DNA of 64,000 bases from Amycolatopsis bullii (GTDB lineage Bacteria; Actinomycetota; Actinomycetes; Mycobacteriales; Pseudonocardiaceae). The stretch's first letter is position 1. Each line of letters begins with the position of its first letter. The position numbers and the translations under genes were made by a program. The stretch spans positions 186,001 through 250,000 of the forward strand of contig NZ_BNAW01000004.1 of the NCBI RefSeq assembly GCF_014654205.1, given 5' to 3'. The notes beneath the pieces are model-generated. The model had not been told where the DNA came from. It searched no databases and saw nothing but the letters and a program-made list of their open reading frames with translations. Below, one piece after another: positions 16,352-24,169 of the stretch.

Positions 16352-17185
16352 ATGAAACCGACTTCTTCGACTCCACGAGCCCGCGCATTGGCCGCAGGGC
16401 TGCGCGAGCTGCGCGAAGCACATGGAATGGGACTGCGGAAGCTGGCCCGGATACTCGGCTTCGCACCACAGGCGCTTTCACTGTGGGAGAAGGGATTGAG
16501 GCTGCCGACAGTCGCGGACGTGGCACTCATCCTGGGCTTCTTCAAGGTGAACGGGGAGAAGCAGAAGCACCTCCTCGAACTGGCGAGGACCGCTCGCGAG
16601 CGCGACTGGGTCACACCGGGCTCACCCGAGATCACCCCCGAATTGTCCGGCCTCCTCGAATGCGAGCGATCTGCCACGAAGATCACCGCATGGGCCTTCA
16701 CCATCATTCCCGGAATCCTGCAGACCCCCGACTACGCGCGGGCCATTCTCAGCAATTCCGACCTGACCCCAATCCAGGCCGATACCCATCTCACCACGCG
16801 ACTCGATCGCCAGCGGATCCTTTCCCGACCGGAACCGGTCCGGTACCAGGCGATCATCAACGAGCGCGCTCTCCACGAGCCGGTCGCGAGCGAGGACATC
16901 ATGTCCGACCAGATGGATCACCTGCTCGAAGTGGCGAAGCGGCCCAACGTATCGCTGCGGGTCCTGACGGCCGAAGGCTCCTACCACCCCGGTATGCTCG
17001 GATCATTCTTCCTTTACGAATATGGTGACACCCCACCGATCGCCCTGCTCGAACATGCCTACTCGAGCGCCTTTCTCTACGAAGAAGACCACATCCGTGC
17101 TTACTTCGGGCTTGCTAAGGTGCTCTCCGGAAGAGCTTTGAGCGAAGATGCCTCGCGCGACCTGATCGCCGAGGCGGCAAGATAG
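16352..17185 (+). CDS. Scr1-type XRE regulator (HTH + DUF5753)
   Basis: 277 residues. Residues 12-75 are an XRE HTH (LRELREAHGMGLRKLARILGF split as LREAHGMGLRKLA and LSLWEKGLRLP). Residues 95-275 are the DUF5753 domain: FTIIPGILQTPDYARA, RLDRQRIL, INERALHEPV, VSLRVLT and SFFLYEYGD. These regulators pair with small DUF397 proteins, an antitoxin/anti-activator-like arrangement known from Streptomyces. The DUF397 gene follows 12 bases downstream. GC content in this gene is lower than in neighbours, which may mean transfer. Confidence 0.92.
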   Translation: MKPTSSTPRARALAAGLRELREAHGMGLRKLARILGFAPQALSLWEKGLRLPTVADVALILGFFKVNGEKQKHLLELARTARERDWVTPGSPEITPELSGLLECERSATKITAWAFTIIPGILQTPDYARAILSNSDLTPIQADTHLTTRLDRQRILSRPEPVRYQAIINERALHEPVASEDIMSDQMDHLLEVAKRPNVSLRVLTAEGSYHPGMLGSFFLYEYGDTPPIALLEHAYSSAFLYEEDHIRAYFGLAKVLSGRALSEDASRDLIAEAAR

Positions 17186-17197
17186 CCGGAGGGCCAC

Positions 17198-17362
17198 ATG
17201 GAAACCACCTGGCGCAAGTCCAGCCACAGCGGCGGGAACTCCGAGTGCGTCGAGGTGGCGGTCGAGCGCACCGTGGGCGTCCGGGACAGCAAAGCACCCG
17301 CCGCCGGCCAGCTCACCGTCTCGCGGCAGGCCTGGTCAGCGGCTCTCGACCGGCTCCGCTGA
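17198..17362 (+). CDS. DUF397 protein, partner of the XRE regulator
   Basis: 54 residues, METTWRKSSHSGGNSECVEV at the start and VRDSKAP in the middle, the standard DUF397 pattern (W+KSS-S, CVEVA, VRDSK). GGAGGG lies 5 bases before the ATG. It forms an operon with the XRE/DUF5753 gene. In characterised relatives the small protein binds the regulator and changes its activity. The last 27 bases overlap the 3' end of the convergent TetR gene. Confidence 0.92.
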   Translation: METTWRKSSHSGGNSECVEVAVERTVGVRDSKAPAAGQLTVSRQAWSAALDRLR

Positions 17363-17926
17363 GGTCTCCGTCCGCACCACGTCTTCGGCGAAAGCCACCG
17401 CCACCTTCGCGCCTTCGCCGCCGAAGATCGGGCCGTTCGTGTACAGGCCGTCGATGATGAACATGATCCGGTCCGCCAGGCGCTCCGGGTCCGCGGCCGC
17501 CGTCTCCTCCGCCAGCTCGCGCAGCTGTGCCCGGACCCGCATGAAGTGGTCCAGCGACACGCGGTGGGCCGGGTGCTCGCGGTCCGGGAACTCCGCGAAC
17601 GTCGTGCGCAGCGGGCACCCCCGCGTGCCCGGCTCGTTGACCCGCGTCCCCACCTCGCGCACCAGCTCCACCAGGTGCCCCTCCGGGCTGCCCGCGGCCG
17701 CCGCGGCGGCGGCCACGATGTCGTCCCAGTCGCCACTGCAGCGCCTCAGGTACGCCACGACCAGGTCGTCCTTGCTCGGGAACTGGCTGTAGAGCAGGTT
17801 CTTGCCGCACCCGCACTCGTCGATGATCTGCTGCATCCCGACCGCGTGCACGCCGGAGGAGTTGAACAGCCGGGTGGCGGTTTCGAGGATGCGCTCACGG
17901 GCGTCCGGCGACGGTTTGCGGGGCAT
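17336..17926 (-). CDS. TetR-family repressor
   Basis: 196 residues starting MPRKPSPDARERIL. The HTH is at residues 10-55 (ERILETATRLFNSSGVHAVG, GKNLLYSQFPSKDDLVVAYL), followed by a helical ligand domain with FIIDGLYTNGPIFG. It is divergent from an MFS efflux gene across 126 bases. That interval contains three copies of a GGACCG-N2-CGGTCC site, one next to this gene and two next to the transporter. Auto-repression and control of the pump are therefore likely, with a pump substrate as the probable inducer. Confidence 0.92.
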   Translation of the reverse strand: MPRKPSPDARERILETATRLFNSSGVHAVGMQQIIDECGCGKNLLYSQFPSKDDLVVAYLRRCSGDWDDIVAAAAAAAGSPEGHLVELVREVGTRVNEPGTRGCPLRTTFAEFPDREHPAHRVSLDHFMRVRAQLRELAEETAAADPERLADRIMFIIDGLYTNGPIFGGEGAKVAVAFAEDVVRTETSAEPVESR

Positions 17927-17940
17927 GGAGGAATCGTACC

Positions 17941-17954
17941 GGACCGAATGGTCC
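17941..17954. promoter_or_regulatory. TetR operator copy 1 (one mismatch)
   Basis: GGACCGAATGGTCC, 14 bases, one mismatch in the second arm. It lies 15 bases upstream of the TetR start codon, suited to autoregulation. Confidence 0.65.
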
Positions 17955-18003
17955 ACATCGCGAAATCGCGGTTGACAAGGCCGGACACGCCCCAGCATGA
18001 TTC

Positions 18004-18032
18004 GGACCGTTCGGTCCCGGACCGATCGGTCC
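18004..18032. promoter_or_regulatory. TetR operator copies 2 and 3
   Basis: GGACCGTTCGGTCC (18004-18017) and the perfect palindrome GGACCGATCGGTCC (18019-18032), centres 15 bases apart, 21 bases before the transporter ATG. Same half-site as the copy beside the TetR gene. Confidence 0.75.
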
Positions 18033-18052
18033 GACTTGTCTGGGGGTTATGC

Positions 18053-19420
18053 ATGACCGTCTCCACAGCACCAGCGGTCCACGACCGCCTCACGCCGCGG
18101 GCGCGCGGCCTGCTGCTCGTGCTCTGCGGAGCGCTGTTCCTCGACGCGCTCGACGTCTCGATGAAGGGCGTCGCGCTGCCCTCCATCGGCGCCGAGCTCG
18201 GGATGTCCACCGGCTCGCTGCAGTGGGTGGTCAGCGGCTACGTCCTCGGCTTCGGCGGCTTCCTGCTGCTCGGCGGGCGTGCCGCCGACCTGCTCGGCCG
18301 CCGCCGGATGCTGATCGCGGCGCTCGCCGTGTTCGCCGTCGCGACTGCGCTCGGCGGCTTCGCCACCAGTGGCCCGCTGCTCGTCGCCGCGCGGTTCGTC
18401 ACCGGGATCAGCGCCGCGTTCAGCGCGCCCGCCGGGTTCTCGATCATCACGACCAGCTTCGCCGAGGGCCAGGTGCGCAACAAGGCGCTGTCGATCTACA
18501 CCGCCACCGGTGCGACCGGCTTCTCGCTCGGGCTCGTCGCCGGCGGCCTGCTCACCGAGGTCAGCTGGCGGTGGGTGTTCCACGCGCCCGTGCTCGTCGC
18601 GCTGGCGACACTGGCCGGCGCGCTCGCCGTCGTCCCGCGCACGGCCGCCGCACCGGGCCGCGGGTTCGACGTCGCCGGTTCCGCGACCATCACCGCGGCG
18701 ATGCTCCTGCTCGTGTTCACGCTGGTCGAGGCGCCGAACGCGGGCTGGGCGGCGGTGCGGACACTGGGGTCGCTGGTGGCCGTAGCGGTGCTGCTCGCGG
18801 TGTTCGCCGTGCTCGAACGCCGGGTGACGAACCCGTTGCTGCGGCTGGGGATCCTGCGGTCCGGCCCGCTCGTGCGCGCGAACGTCGCGGCGATGTCGCT
18901 GCTCGGCGGCTGGGTCGGCGCGCTGTTCATCGTCACGCTGTACCTGCAGGACGGCCGCGGCTGGTCGGCACTGGAAACCGGCCTGGCGGTGTGCCCGAGC
19001 GGCATCGTCGTGGCTCTTCTCGCGCCGCGGATCGCCGCACCCCTCGTCGGCCGGTACGGCTCGGGCCGGGTCGCGCTGGCGGGTCTCGTGGCATCGCTGG
19101 CGGCGTACGCGCTGCTCCAGTTCCTGGACGCCTCCAGCGGCTACGCGACCCTGATGCTGCCGGCGTTCCTGCTGGTGGGGGTGGCCTTCACGCTCACCTA
19201 CGGGCCGCTGACGATGGCCGCGGCGGACAGCGTCCCGGCGGCCGACCAGGGCCTGGCCGGCGGGCTGGTGAACACGGCGTTCCAGGTGGGACCGGCCCTC
19301 ACGCTCGGCGTGGTCTCGGCGGTGGCCGCGAGCGGCGGCCTCCGGGCCGCCCTGGTGGTTCCGCTCATCGTGGCCGCGCTGGGGGTGGCCGCGATGCTCC
19401 CGGCGCTGCGCCGCGCCTGA
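18053..19420 (+). CDS. MFS drug-efflux transporter (DHA2-like)
   Basis: 455-residue major-facilitator transporter with at least 12 membrane helices. Motif A is GGRAADLLGRRR (about residues 75-86), and the helix 1 motif DALDVSMKGVALPSIG resembles the D1 motif of proton-driven multidrug pumps; motif C-like GATGFSLGLVAGG is in helix 5. Expected to export a toxic compound against a proton gradient. The divergent TetR gene and its operators point to ligand-induced expression. A perfect palindromic hairpin follows the stop. Confidence 0.9.
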   Translation: MTVSTAPAVHDRLTPRARGLLLVLCGALFLDALDVSMKGVALPSIGAELGMSTGSLQWVVSGYVLGFGGFLLLGGRAADLLGRRRMLIAALAVFAVATALGGFATSGPLLVAARFVTGISAAFSAPAGFSIITTSFAEGQVRNKALSIYTATGATGFSLGLVAGGLLTEVSWRWVFHAPVLVALATLAGALAVVPRTAAAPGRGFDVAGSATITAAMLLLVFTLVEAPNAGWAAVRTLGSLVAVAVLLAVFAVLERRVTNPLLRLGILRSGPLVRANVAAMSLLGGWVGALFIVTLYLQDGRGWSALETGLAVCPSGIVVALLAPRIAAPLVGRYGSGRVALAGLVASLAAYALLQFLDASSGYATLMLPAFLLVGVAFTLTYGPLTMAAADSVPAADQGLAGGLVNTAFQVGPALTLGVVSAVAASGGLRAALVVPLIVAALGVAAMLPALRRA

Positions 19421-19424
19421 AAGT

Positions 19425-19458
19425 GTGACGGCCTCCCCGGCGCCGGGGAGGCCGTCAC
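19425..19458. terminator. Perfect 34-base palindromic hairpin between MFS and GH92
   Basis: Arms of 17 bases (GTGACGGCCTCCCCGGC and its exact complement) with no spacer, between two convergent stops. A bidirectional terminator for both genes. Confidence 0.8.
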
Positions 19459-19462
19459 CGCG

Positions 19463-21793
19463 TCACAGGGCGGGCGGTGCCGCCTTCGTGCCCCACGCCG
19501 TGGGGGTGTCACTCAGGGAGAAGCGGATCTTGCCTGCCCGCAGCAGGTCCGCGTGGGAGATCCAGCTGCGGTCGTAGTCCCGGTGTCCGATTCGGACGTC
19601 CTTTGTGTACTGCAGCTGCGCCGCGCTCGCGCCCGGCGCCTCGATCTCGATCTTGCGGCCGCCGTCCGGGCGGATCTCGACCTTCTCGAACATCGGCGTG
19701 CTGAGCAGGTACGTCCCCGATCCCGGCTGGGCCTCGAAGACGCCGGCCATGCCGAAGACGAGCCACGACGAGATGGTGCCGAGGTCGTCGTTGCCGGGCA
19801 TGCCGTACGGCGTGTCCGTGAACAGCGTCCGCGCCGCGCGCAGCACGGCCGAGGTCTTCCACGGCGCGCCCGTCCAGCTGTACATCCAGGGCGCGTGCAG
19901 GTCGGGTTCGTTGTTCGGGTTGAAGGCGAAGTTGTTGTGGTAGTCGTAGGCGCCGTGGACCCAGCTATCCTTGGCCGCCTTCGCCGGATCGGTGAGCAGC
20001 AGCGGGATGTCGAAGAAGGTGTCGAGCCGCTTCTCCGCCTGCGCCGGGCCGCCCATCAGGCCGAACAGCTTCGCGGTGTCCTGCTGGGCGAGCCACTGGT
20101 ACTGCCACGGCGTGCCCTCGTGGAAGCCGGTCGACTTCGCCGGGTCGGGGTCGCCGACGCCGGTGCCGTCGGCGGCCTTCGTACGCGGGAACCCGGTGAA
20201 GCCGCGGGATTCGACGCTGCCGTCCCACAGTTTCGCGAAGTTGCCGCAGCGCGCTCGCAGGGTCGCGGCCTTGTCCCGGTAACCCAGCCCGGACGCCATT
20301 GTGGACAGTGCGCAGTCGGCGAGGGCGTATTCGAGGGTCGCCGAACCGGCCTGGCGGGTGTCGCCGTAGGTGTAGCCCGGCAGGTCCTGGTAGCCGATCC
20401 AGCCGTTCTGAACGTAGGTCGGGTTGCCGTCGCGGCCGCGGAAGATCGACTGGTCCTGCGGCACCTCGTTGGCGTTGCGCCACAACGCGTCGAACAGCTG
20501 CCGGGCGGTCCGGTCGTCGAGGATCCCGCGGCGGTAGTTGTCGACCACCCAGGGCGTGACGGGGTCGCCGCTCATCACGTTCGTCTCGCCGCCGGCGAGG
20601 GCCCAGCGCGGGACCCAGCCGCCGTCCTGGTAGATCCTGAGGACGGACTTGGTCATGTCCGCGGCCTTGTCCGGGTGCAGGAGCGCGACCAGCTGGTTCT
20701 GCGAGCGGTAGGTGTCCCACAGCGAGAACATCTGGTAGTAGGTGTCGCGGCTGCGGTGGATCCGGTCGTCGAAGCCGCGGTAGGAACCATCCACATCGGA
20801 CCCGACGGACGGGTGCAGCAGCGACCGGTACAGCGCGCTGTAGTAGGTGCGCTGGTCGGCGGTCGTCCCGCCGGCGACGCGCATCCGGTTCAGCTCGTCT
20901 TCCCAGGTGTCGTGCGCGGCCTTGCGCGCCTTGTCGAACGACTTCGGCTGCTCGGCCGTGCGGTTGAGCCGGGCGCCGTCGATCGAGGTGTAGGACAGCC
21001 CGACCGAGGCGCCGACCTGCTTCTTGTCGGCGCCGAAGGTGAGCCAGGCGCCGGCGCGCCGGCTGCCGAGCTTCGCGTCACGCTGGTTCGGCGTGAGCTT
21101 GTCGTCGGTCCAGGTGCCGAAGCCGGTGAACGTGCGGTCGAACTTGGCGCTGAAGAAGACCTTGTAGCGCTCCTTCTGCGTCTCCCAGCAGAAGTTGCCG
21201 CCCTGCAGCCAGCCCTCGACGGTGTCGTCGCCGACGACGTGGACGTCCCCGGCGTAGGTGTAGCCGTTGCTCTCACCGACTTCAATGAGGACGTTTTCGC
21301 TGGTGGCGTCGCCGGGGAAGGTGTAGCGGTGCTGGCCGGTGCGCTGGGTCGCGGTCAGCTCGGCGTCGATGCCGGTGGCGAGCTTGACGCCGTAGTAGCC
21401 GGGCTGCCGGGTCTCGTCGGCGTGACTGAACTTCGCCCCGTACTTCGCGGGATCGCTCGTGGTGACGGCGCCGGTGGTGGGCATGAACCGGAAGTTGCCC
21501 ATCGTCTGGCAGCCGACGCCGGAGAGGTGGGTGTGGCTGAAGCCGAGGGTGGTGTCCTGCGCGTAGTCGTAGGACGCGTACTTCTTGAGCTGGGTGTCCG
21601 GGCTGAGCTGGACCATTCCGAAGGGCGTGGTGGCGCCGGGGAACGTCGTGCCGTCGCCGTTGTTGCCGATCGAGGTGTCGACCAGCGTGGTGGGATCGCC
21701 GGCGAATCTCGGTGCTGCTTGGGCGGGGGTCGCGAGGGCCACGGTGGTGGCGCCGGCGAGCAGGGTGGCCAGGACGCGCGTCCGCGTTCTCAT
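19463..21793 (-). CDS. Secreted GH92 alpha-mannosidase-like glycoside hydrolase
   Basis: 776 residues from the ATG that begins the signal peptide MRTRTRVLATLLAGA...ATPAQA. Upstream in-frame codons are rejected because they add a charged leader. GH92 landmarks follow in order: DTSIGNNGDGTTFPGAT, PFGMVQLSPDT, HTHLSGVGC, SLWDTYRSQNQL, GYQDLPGYTYG, NFAFNPNNEPDLHAPW and GNDDLGTISSWLVF. GH92 enzymes are Ca-dependent exo-alpha-mannosidases with inverting mechanism. It acts outside the cell on mannans or glycoproteins. A LacI-type operator overlaps its leader region, so it is probably induced by a sugar. Confidence 0.93.
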   Translation of the reverse strand: MRTRTRVLATLLAGATTVALATPAQAAPRFAGDPTTLVDTSIGNNGDGTTFPGATTPFGMVQLSPDTQLKKYASYDYAQDTTLGFSHTHLSGVGCQTMGNFRFMPTTGAVTTSDPAKYGAKFSHADETRQPGYYGVKLATGIDAELTATQRTGQHRYTFPGDATSENVLIEVGESNGYTYAGDVHVVGDDTVEGWLQGGNFCWETQKERYKVFFSAKFDRTFTGFGTWTDDKLTPNQRDAKLGSRRAGAWLTFGADKKQVGASVGLSYTSIDGARLNRTAEQPKSFDKARKAAHDTWEDELNRMRVAGGTTADQRTYYSALYRSLLHPSVGSDVDGSYRGFDDRIHRSRDTYYQMFSLWDTYRSQNQLVALLHPDKAADMTKSVLRIYQDGGWVPRWALAGGETNVMSGDPVTPWVVDNYRRGILDDRTARQLFDALWRNANEVPQDQSIFRGRDGNPTYVQNGWIGYQDLPGYTYGDTRQAGSATLEYALADCALSTMASGLGYRDKAATLRARCGNFAKLWDGSVESRGFTGFPRTKAADGTGVGDPDPAKSTGFHEGTPWQYQWLAQQDTAKLFGLMGGPAQAEKRLDTFFDIPLLLTDPAKAAKDSWVHGAYDYHNNFAFNPNNEPDLHAPWMYSWTGAPWKTSAVLRAARTLFTDTPYGMPGNDDLGTISSWLVFGMAGVFEAQPGSGTYLLSTPMFEKVEIRPDGGRKIEIEAPGASAAQLQYTKDVRIGHRDYDRSWISHADLLRAGKIRFSLSDTPTAWGTKAAPPAL

Positions 21794-21804
21794 CCGTGTC
21801 CTCC

Positions 21805-21818
21805 TGACAACGTTGTCA
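21805..21818. promoter_or_regulatory. LacI-type operator before the GH92 gene
   Basis: TGACAACGTTGTCA, a perfect 14-base palindrome with central CG, as in LacI/PurR-family operators. It ends 12 bases upstream of the mannosidase ATG. A second inverted repeat, TTGTCC-GGT-GGACAA, lies at 21842-21856. No LacI gene is in the window, so the regulator is elsewhere. Confidence 0.7.
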
Positions 21819-21898
21819 CATCCACGGTGGGATCTTTTCCGTTGTCCGGTGGACAAATCAAGCCCTGAACGACTTCGATCCGGCGTCACCCGCCGCGT

Positions 21899-22162
21899 TC
21901 ACCGGTTGGCCGCGCCGCACCGGCAGACCGTCGGCTTGCCGCCGAGCACCGGGATCAGGGGCATGACGTCGAGGAGGCGGCCCGCCAGCCGTTCCAGCTC
22001 GTTTTCCCGCAGTCCCGGCAGGTCGCTGAAGCTCACTGCCACCTGATTCGTGATCTCGCCGCACGCTCGACAGAACCGGTCGACCCGCTCTCCCTTGTCG
22101 AGGTTGAACACCAGCTTGACGATCCGGTCGGGGATGTCGGGCAGATCGGGCAGGAGTGCCAT
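21899..22162 (-). CDS. Small Zn-knuckle-like protein, last gene of GTPase operon
   Basis: 87 residues starting MALLPDLPDIPD; GGGGTG 5 bases upstream favours this ATG over an upstream GTG. It contains CRACGE (CxxC) at about residue 33 and CRCG near the C-terminus, four Cys that could form one zinc knuckle, around a helical middle. The start is 13 bases after the stop of the membrane-protein gene. No known family recognised. By position it belongs to the GTPase/vWA module and could be an adaptor; this is inference. Confidence 0.6.
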   Translation of the reverse strand: MALLPDLPDIPDRIVKLVFNLDKGERVDRFCRACGEITNQVAVSFSDLPGLRENELERLAGRLLDVMPLIPVLGGKPTVCRCGAANR

Positions 22163-22175
22163 GAAGATCACCCCG

Positions 22176-22673
22176 TCACTTCGCGCGGGCCGGTTTGCGC
22201 AGCAGCTCGAGGACCCGCCGTGAGTAGAAGACGAAGTAGAGCAGGATCCCGCCCAACGACCCCGCAGCGAAGAGCACCGCGAAGTTGCGCATCGGCGAGT
22301 CGAAGAAGTAGCCGAAGAGCGCGATCGAGCTGGTGGCGGTGAGGAACAACGTGATCAGGCCCTGGATACCGCCGTGCAACCGGGTTGCCTTCTGCACTCC
22401 CCACAGCACGGTGAAGCCGAGGAGCAGGCCGGCCATGATCGGCAGCCACGCGCCGTCCACGCTGGTCAAGCCCGCCTTCGTGGCCACTCCGGTGTCTTCC
22501 GACATCAGGAAGTAGATCACGAAGGCGATGATGCCGAACCCGAATCCGGCGATCGCCGAAATCCGGTGGGCCGACTCGGCTCTGACGGCGATGACGACCC
22601 CGGCGAAGAGCATCGCGGCCATGACGCCCGGGACGATGGCGTAGGTGAGGAGCCCGCGAACGAGTTCGAGCAT
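22176..22673 (-). CDS. Multi-pass membrane protein of GTPase operon
   Basis: 165 residues with five hydrophobic helices (about residues 8-30, 38-58, 75-95, 103-122, 130-152), ending in a basic tail RRVLELLRKPARAK. No recognised domain. It starts 2 bases after the stop of the vWA gene, so it is clearly in the same operon. In NTP-dependent conflict systems membrane proteins often act as the final effector or as an anchor; either role is only inferred here. Confidence 0.65.
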   Translation of the reverse strand: MLELVRGLLTYAIVPGVMAAMLFAGVVIAVRAESAHRISAIAGFGFGIIAFVIYFLMSEDTGVATKAGLTSVDGAWLPIMAGLLLGFTVLWGVQKATRLHGGIQGLITLFLTATSSIALFGYFFDSPMRNFAVLFAAGSLGGILLYFVFYSRRVLELLRKPARAK

Positions 22674-22675
22674 GT

Positions 22676-24169
22676 CTAGTCTCCGTTCTCGATATGGGTG
22701 AAGGAAAGTCCACCGAGGATGAGGGACCCACCGCGGCGAAGACGGCCGGCGACGGGCGGTCTGAGATCGGGAGCGTTCGAGTAAGAGACCTTCAGGTCTC
22801 CGGTCCGGGCGCCCCAGACCAGCCGCCCCGGCGTGACCGTTCCCCGGCCCGGTAGTCCCTCGCCGTCGAGCACCGACCGGCTGCCGCTCAACGCGAACCT
22901 CGCCAGTTCGGCGGAATCCGTTCCGTTGACGACGAGCATGCCGGTCAGCAGGTCTTGGCGCCGTCGTAGCAGCACCACCGCCAGTCCGAGCAAGGCGAGC
23001 CCGAGGACGATCACGACCGGCAGGAACCAGGACGAGCCCACCGTGCGAGTGAGCAGAACCGGCTCCGAGCCGTTCACGAACTCGCGGTCCACGCCGAGGT
23101 CGATGTCCGGCTTCAGCGGTGTGGTCCAGCTTGACCGCACGGTCGCGTGCACCTGGAAACCGGTCCGCGCCTCGGCGGTGCGCCGGACGAAGAAGTCGTC
23201 GCCGGGCCGGAAGCTGACCGCCCCGGTGATGTCGACGGATTTGCCCGGGTCGATCCGGTACCGCTGCGACGGAACGGTGACCTGCGTCGCGTCGTCGTCG
23301 GCCTCGAGCCGGACGTTCTCGATCTCGAGCGGCACGTGTTCGGCCGTCGAAGTCAGCTTCACCGAGACCTGCGTCTGCCCGTCGCTGACCGGCCCGGTCG
23401 TCCACTTGGCCGTGAGTGACGAACCGAAGTCCCCACCCAGGAGGGAGCGTGCCTTCTCGATCTCCACTCGCTCCTTGGACCGGTTGAGGTACTCGCGGAG
23501 GTTCTGCACCTCCGCTGGTTTGAGGACCACGGTCCCGTCGAACACCGACTTGACCACGGCCGCCCCGGAGGTGCCGTCGCCGAGCGGCACCGCGTAGACG
23601 GACCGCGCCGGACCGCCCTCCTGCTTCGCCCGCTGCCGCAGCGCGGTCCACGCGGGAGAGGCCGGGTCGAGGTACGGGGAGCCGGCCGCGGGCTCGTGCG
23701 CGCCGTCGGTGACGAGCACGACGTTCGCCACCGGCGCGGCGCCGTCACGCTGCAGTTCATCCAGCACCACGGCCATCGCCCGGCCGAGGTCGGTCGAGCC
23801 GGTCGGATTCGGCGATGGCGGCAGTTTCCCGGTGAGCTCCGCGGCCGGGCGGCTCGGACCCAGGTACTGCGGGTAGACCGCGTCGTCGAACGTGTAGAGC
23901 GCGATCCGGTCGTCGGGCGAAAGCGCCTCGAACAAGCCGCCGAGAGACTGAACTGCGTCGGCGTACCGGTTTTCCGCTCTCATCGAGCCGGACGTGTCAA
24001 GCAACACCACGTAGTCGGCGGGTACCTTGTCGGCACCGAGCGCGGCGAAGATCTGCGCTCGGGTGGGCGTTTCCGGTTCCGCGGCGGCCGGGGACGGTGT
24101 CAAAGCCACCAGCAGAGCGACGGCCAGCGCAGCCGCGAAGCGCGTCACCCGGTGGACGGACATGGTCAT
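22676..24169 (-). CDS. Membrane-anchored von Willebrand factor A protein
   Basis: 497 residues from an ATG overlapping the preceding stop (ATGA). A signal peptide (residues 1-30, ending SPAAA) is followed by a vWA domain whose metal site is D58-T-S-G-S62 (VVLLDTSGSM), with STDLGRAM and VVLVTDGAHE completing the MIDAS. A beta-rich region follows. One transmembrane helix near residues 378-401 (WFLPVVIVLGLALLGLAVV) then leads to a cytosolic tail of about 96 residues. The vWA part should lie outside the membrane and bind a partner through Mg. It sits between the GAP1-like and membrane-protein genes. Confidence 0.85.
   Translation of the reverse strand: MTMSVHRVTRFAAALAVALLVALTPSPAAAEPETPTRAQIFAALGADKVPADYVVLLDTSGSMRAENRYADAVQSLGGLFEALSPDDRIALYTFDDAVYPQYLGPSRPAAELTGKLPPSPNPTGSTDLGRAMAVVLDELQRDGAAPVANVVLVTDGAHEPAAGSPYLDPASPAWTALRQRAKQEGGPARSVYAVPLGDGTSGAAVVKSVFDGTVVLKPAEVQNLREYLNRSKERVEIEKARSLLGGDFGSSLTAKWTTGPVSDGQTQVSVKLTSTAEHVPLEIENVRLEADDDATQVTVPSQRYRIDPGKSVDITGAVSFRPGDDFFVRRTAEARTGFQVHATVRSSWTTPLKPDIDLGVDREFVNGSEPVLLTRTVGSSWFLPVVIVLGLALLGLAVVLLRRRQDLLTGMLVVNGTDSAELARFALSGSRSVLDGEGLPGRGTVTPGRLVWGARTGDLKVSYSNAPDLRPPVAGRLRRGGSLILGGLSFTHIENGD

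Noticed and set aside
19553..21868. 771-codon plus-strand frame opposite the mannosidase
   Set aside because: Antisense to a clear GH92 enzyme with signal peptide; composition is a mirror of that gene.
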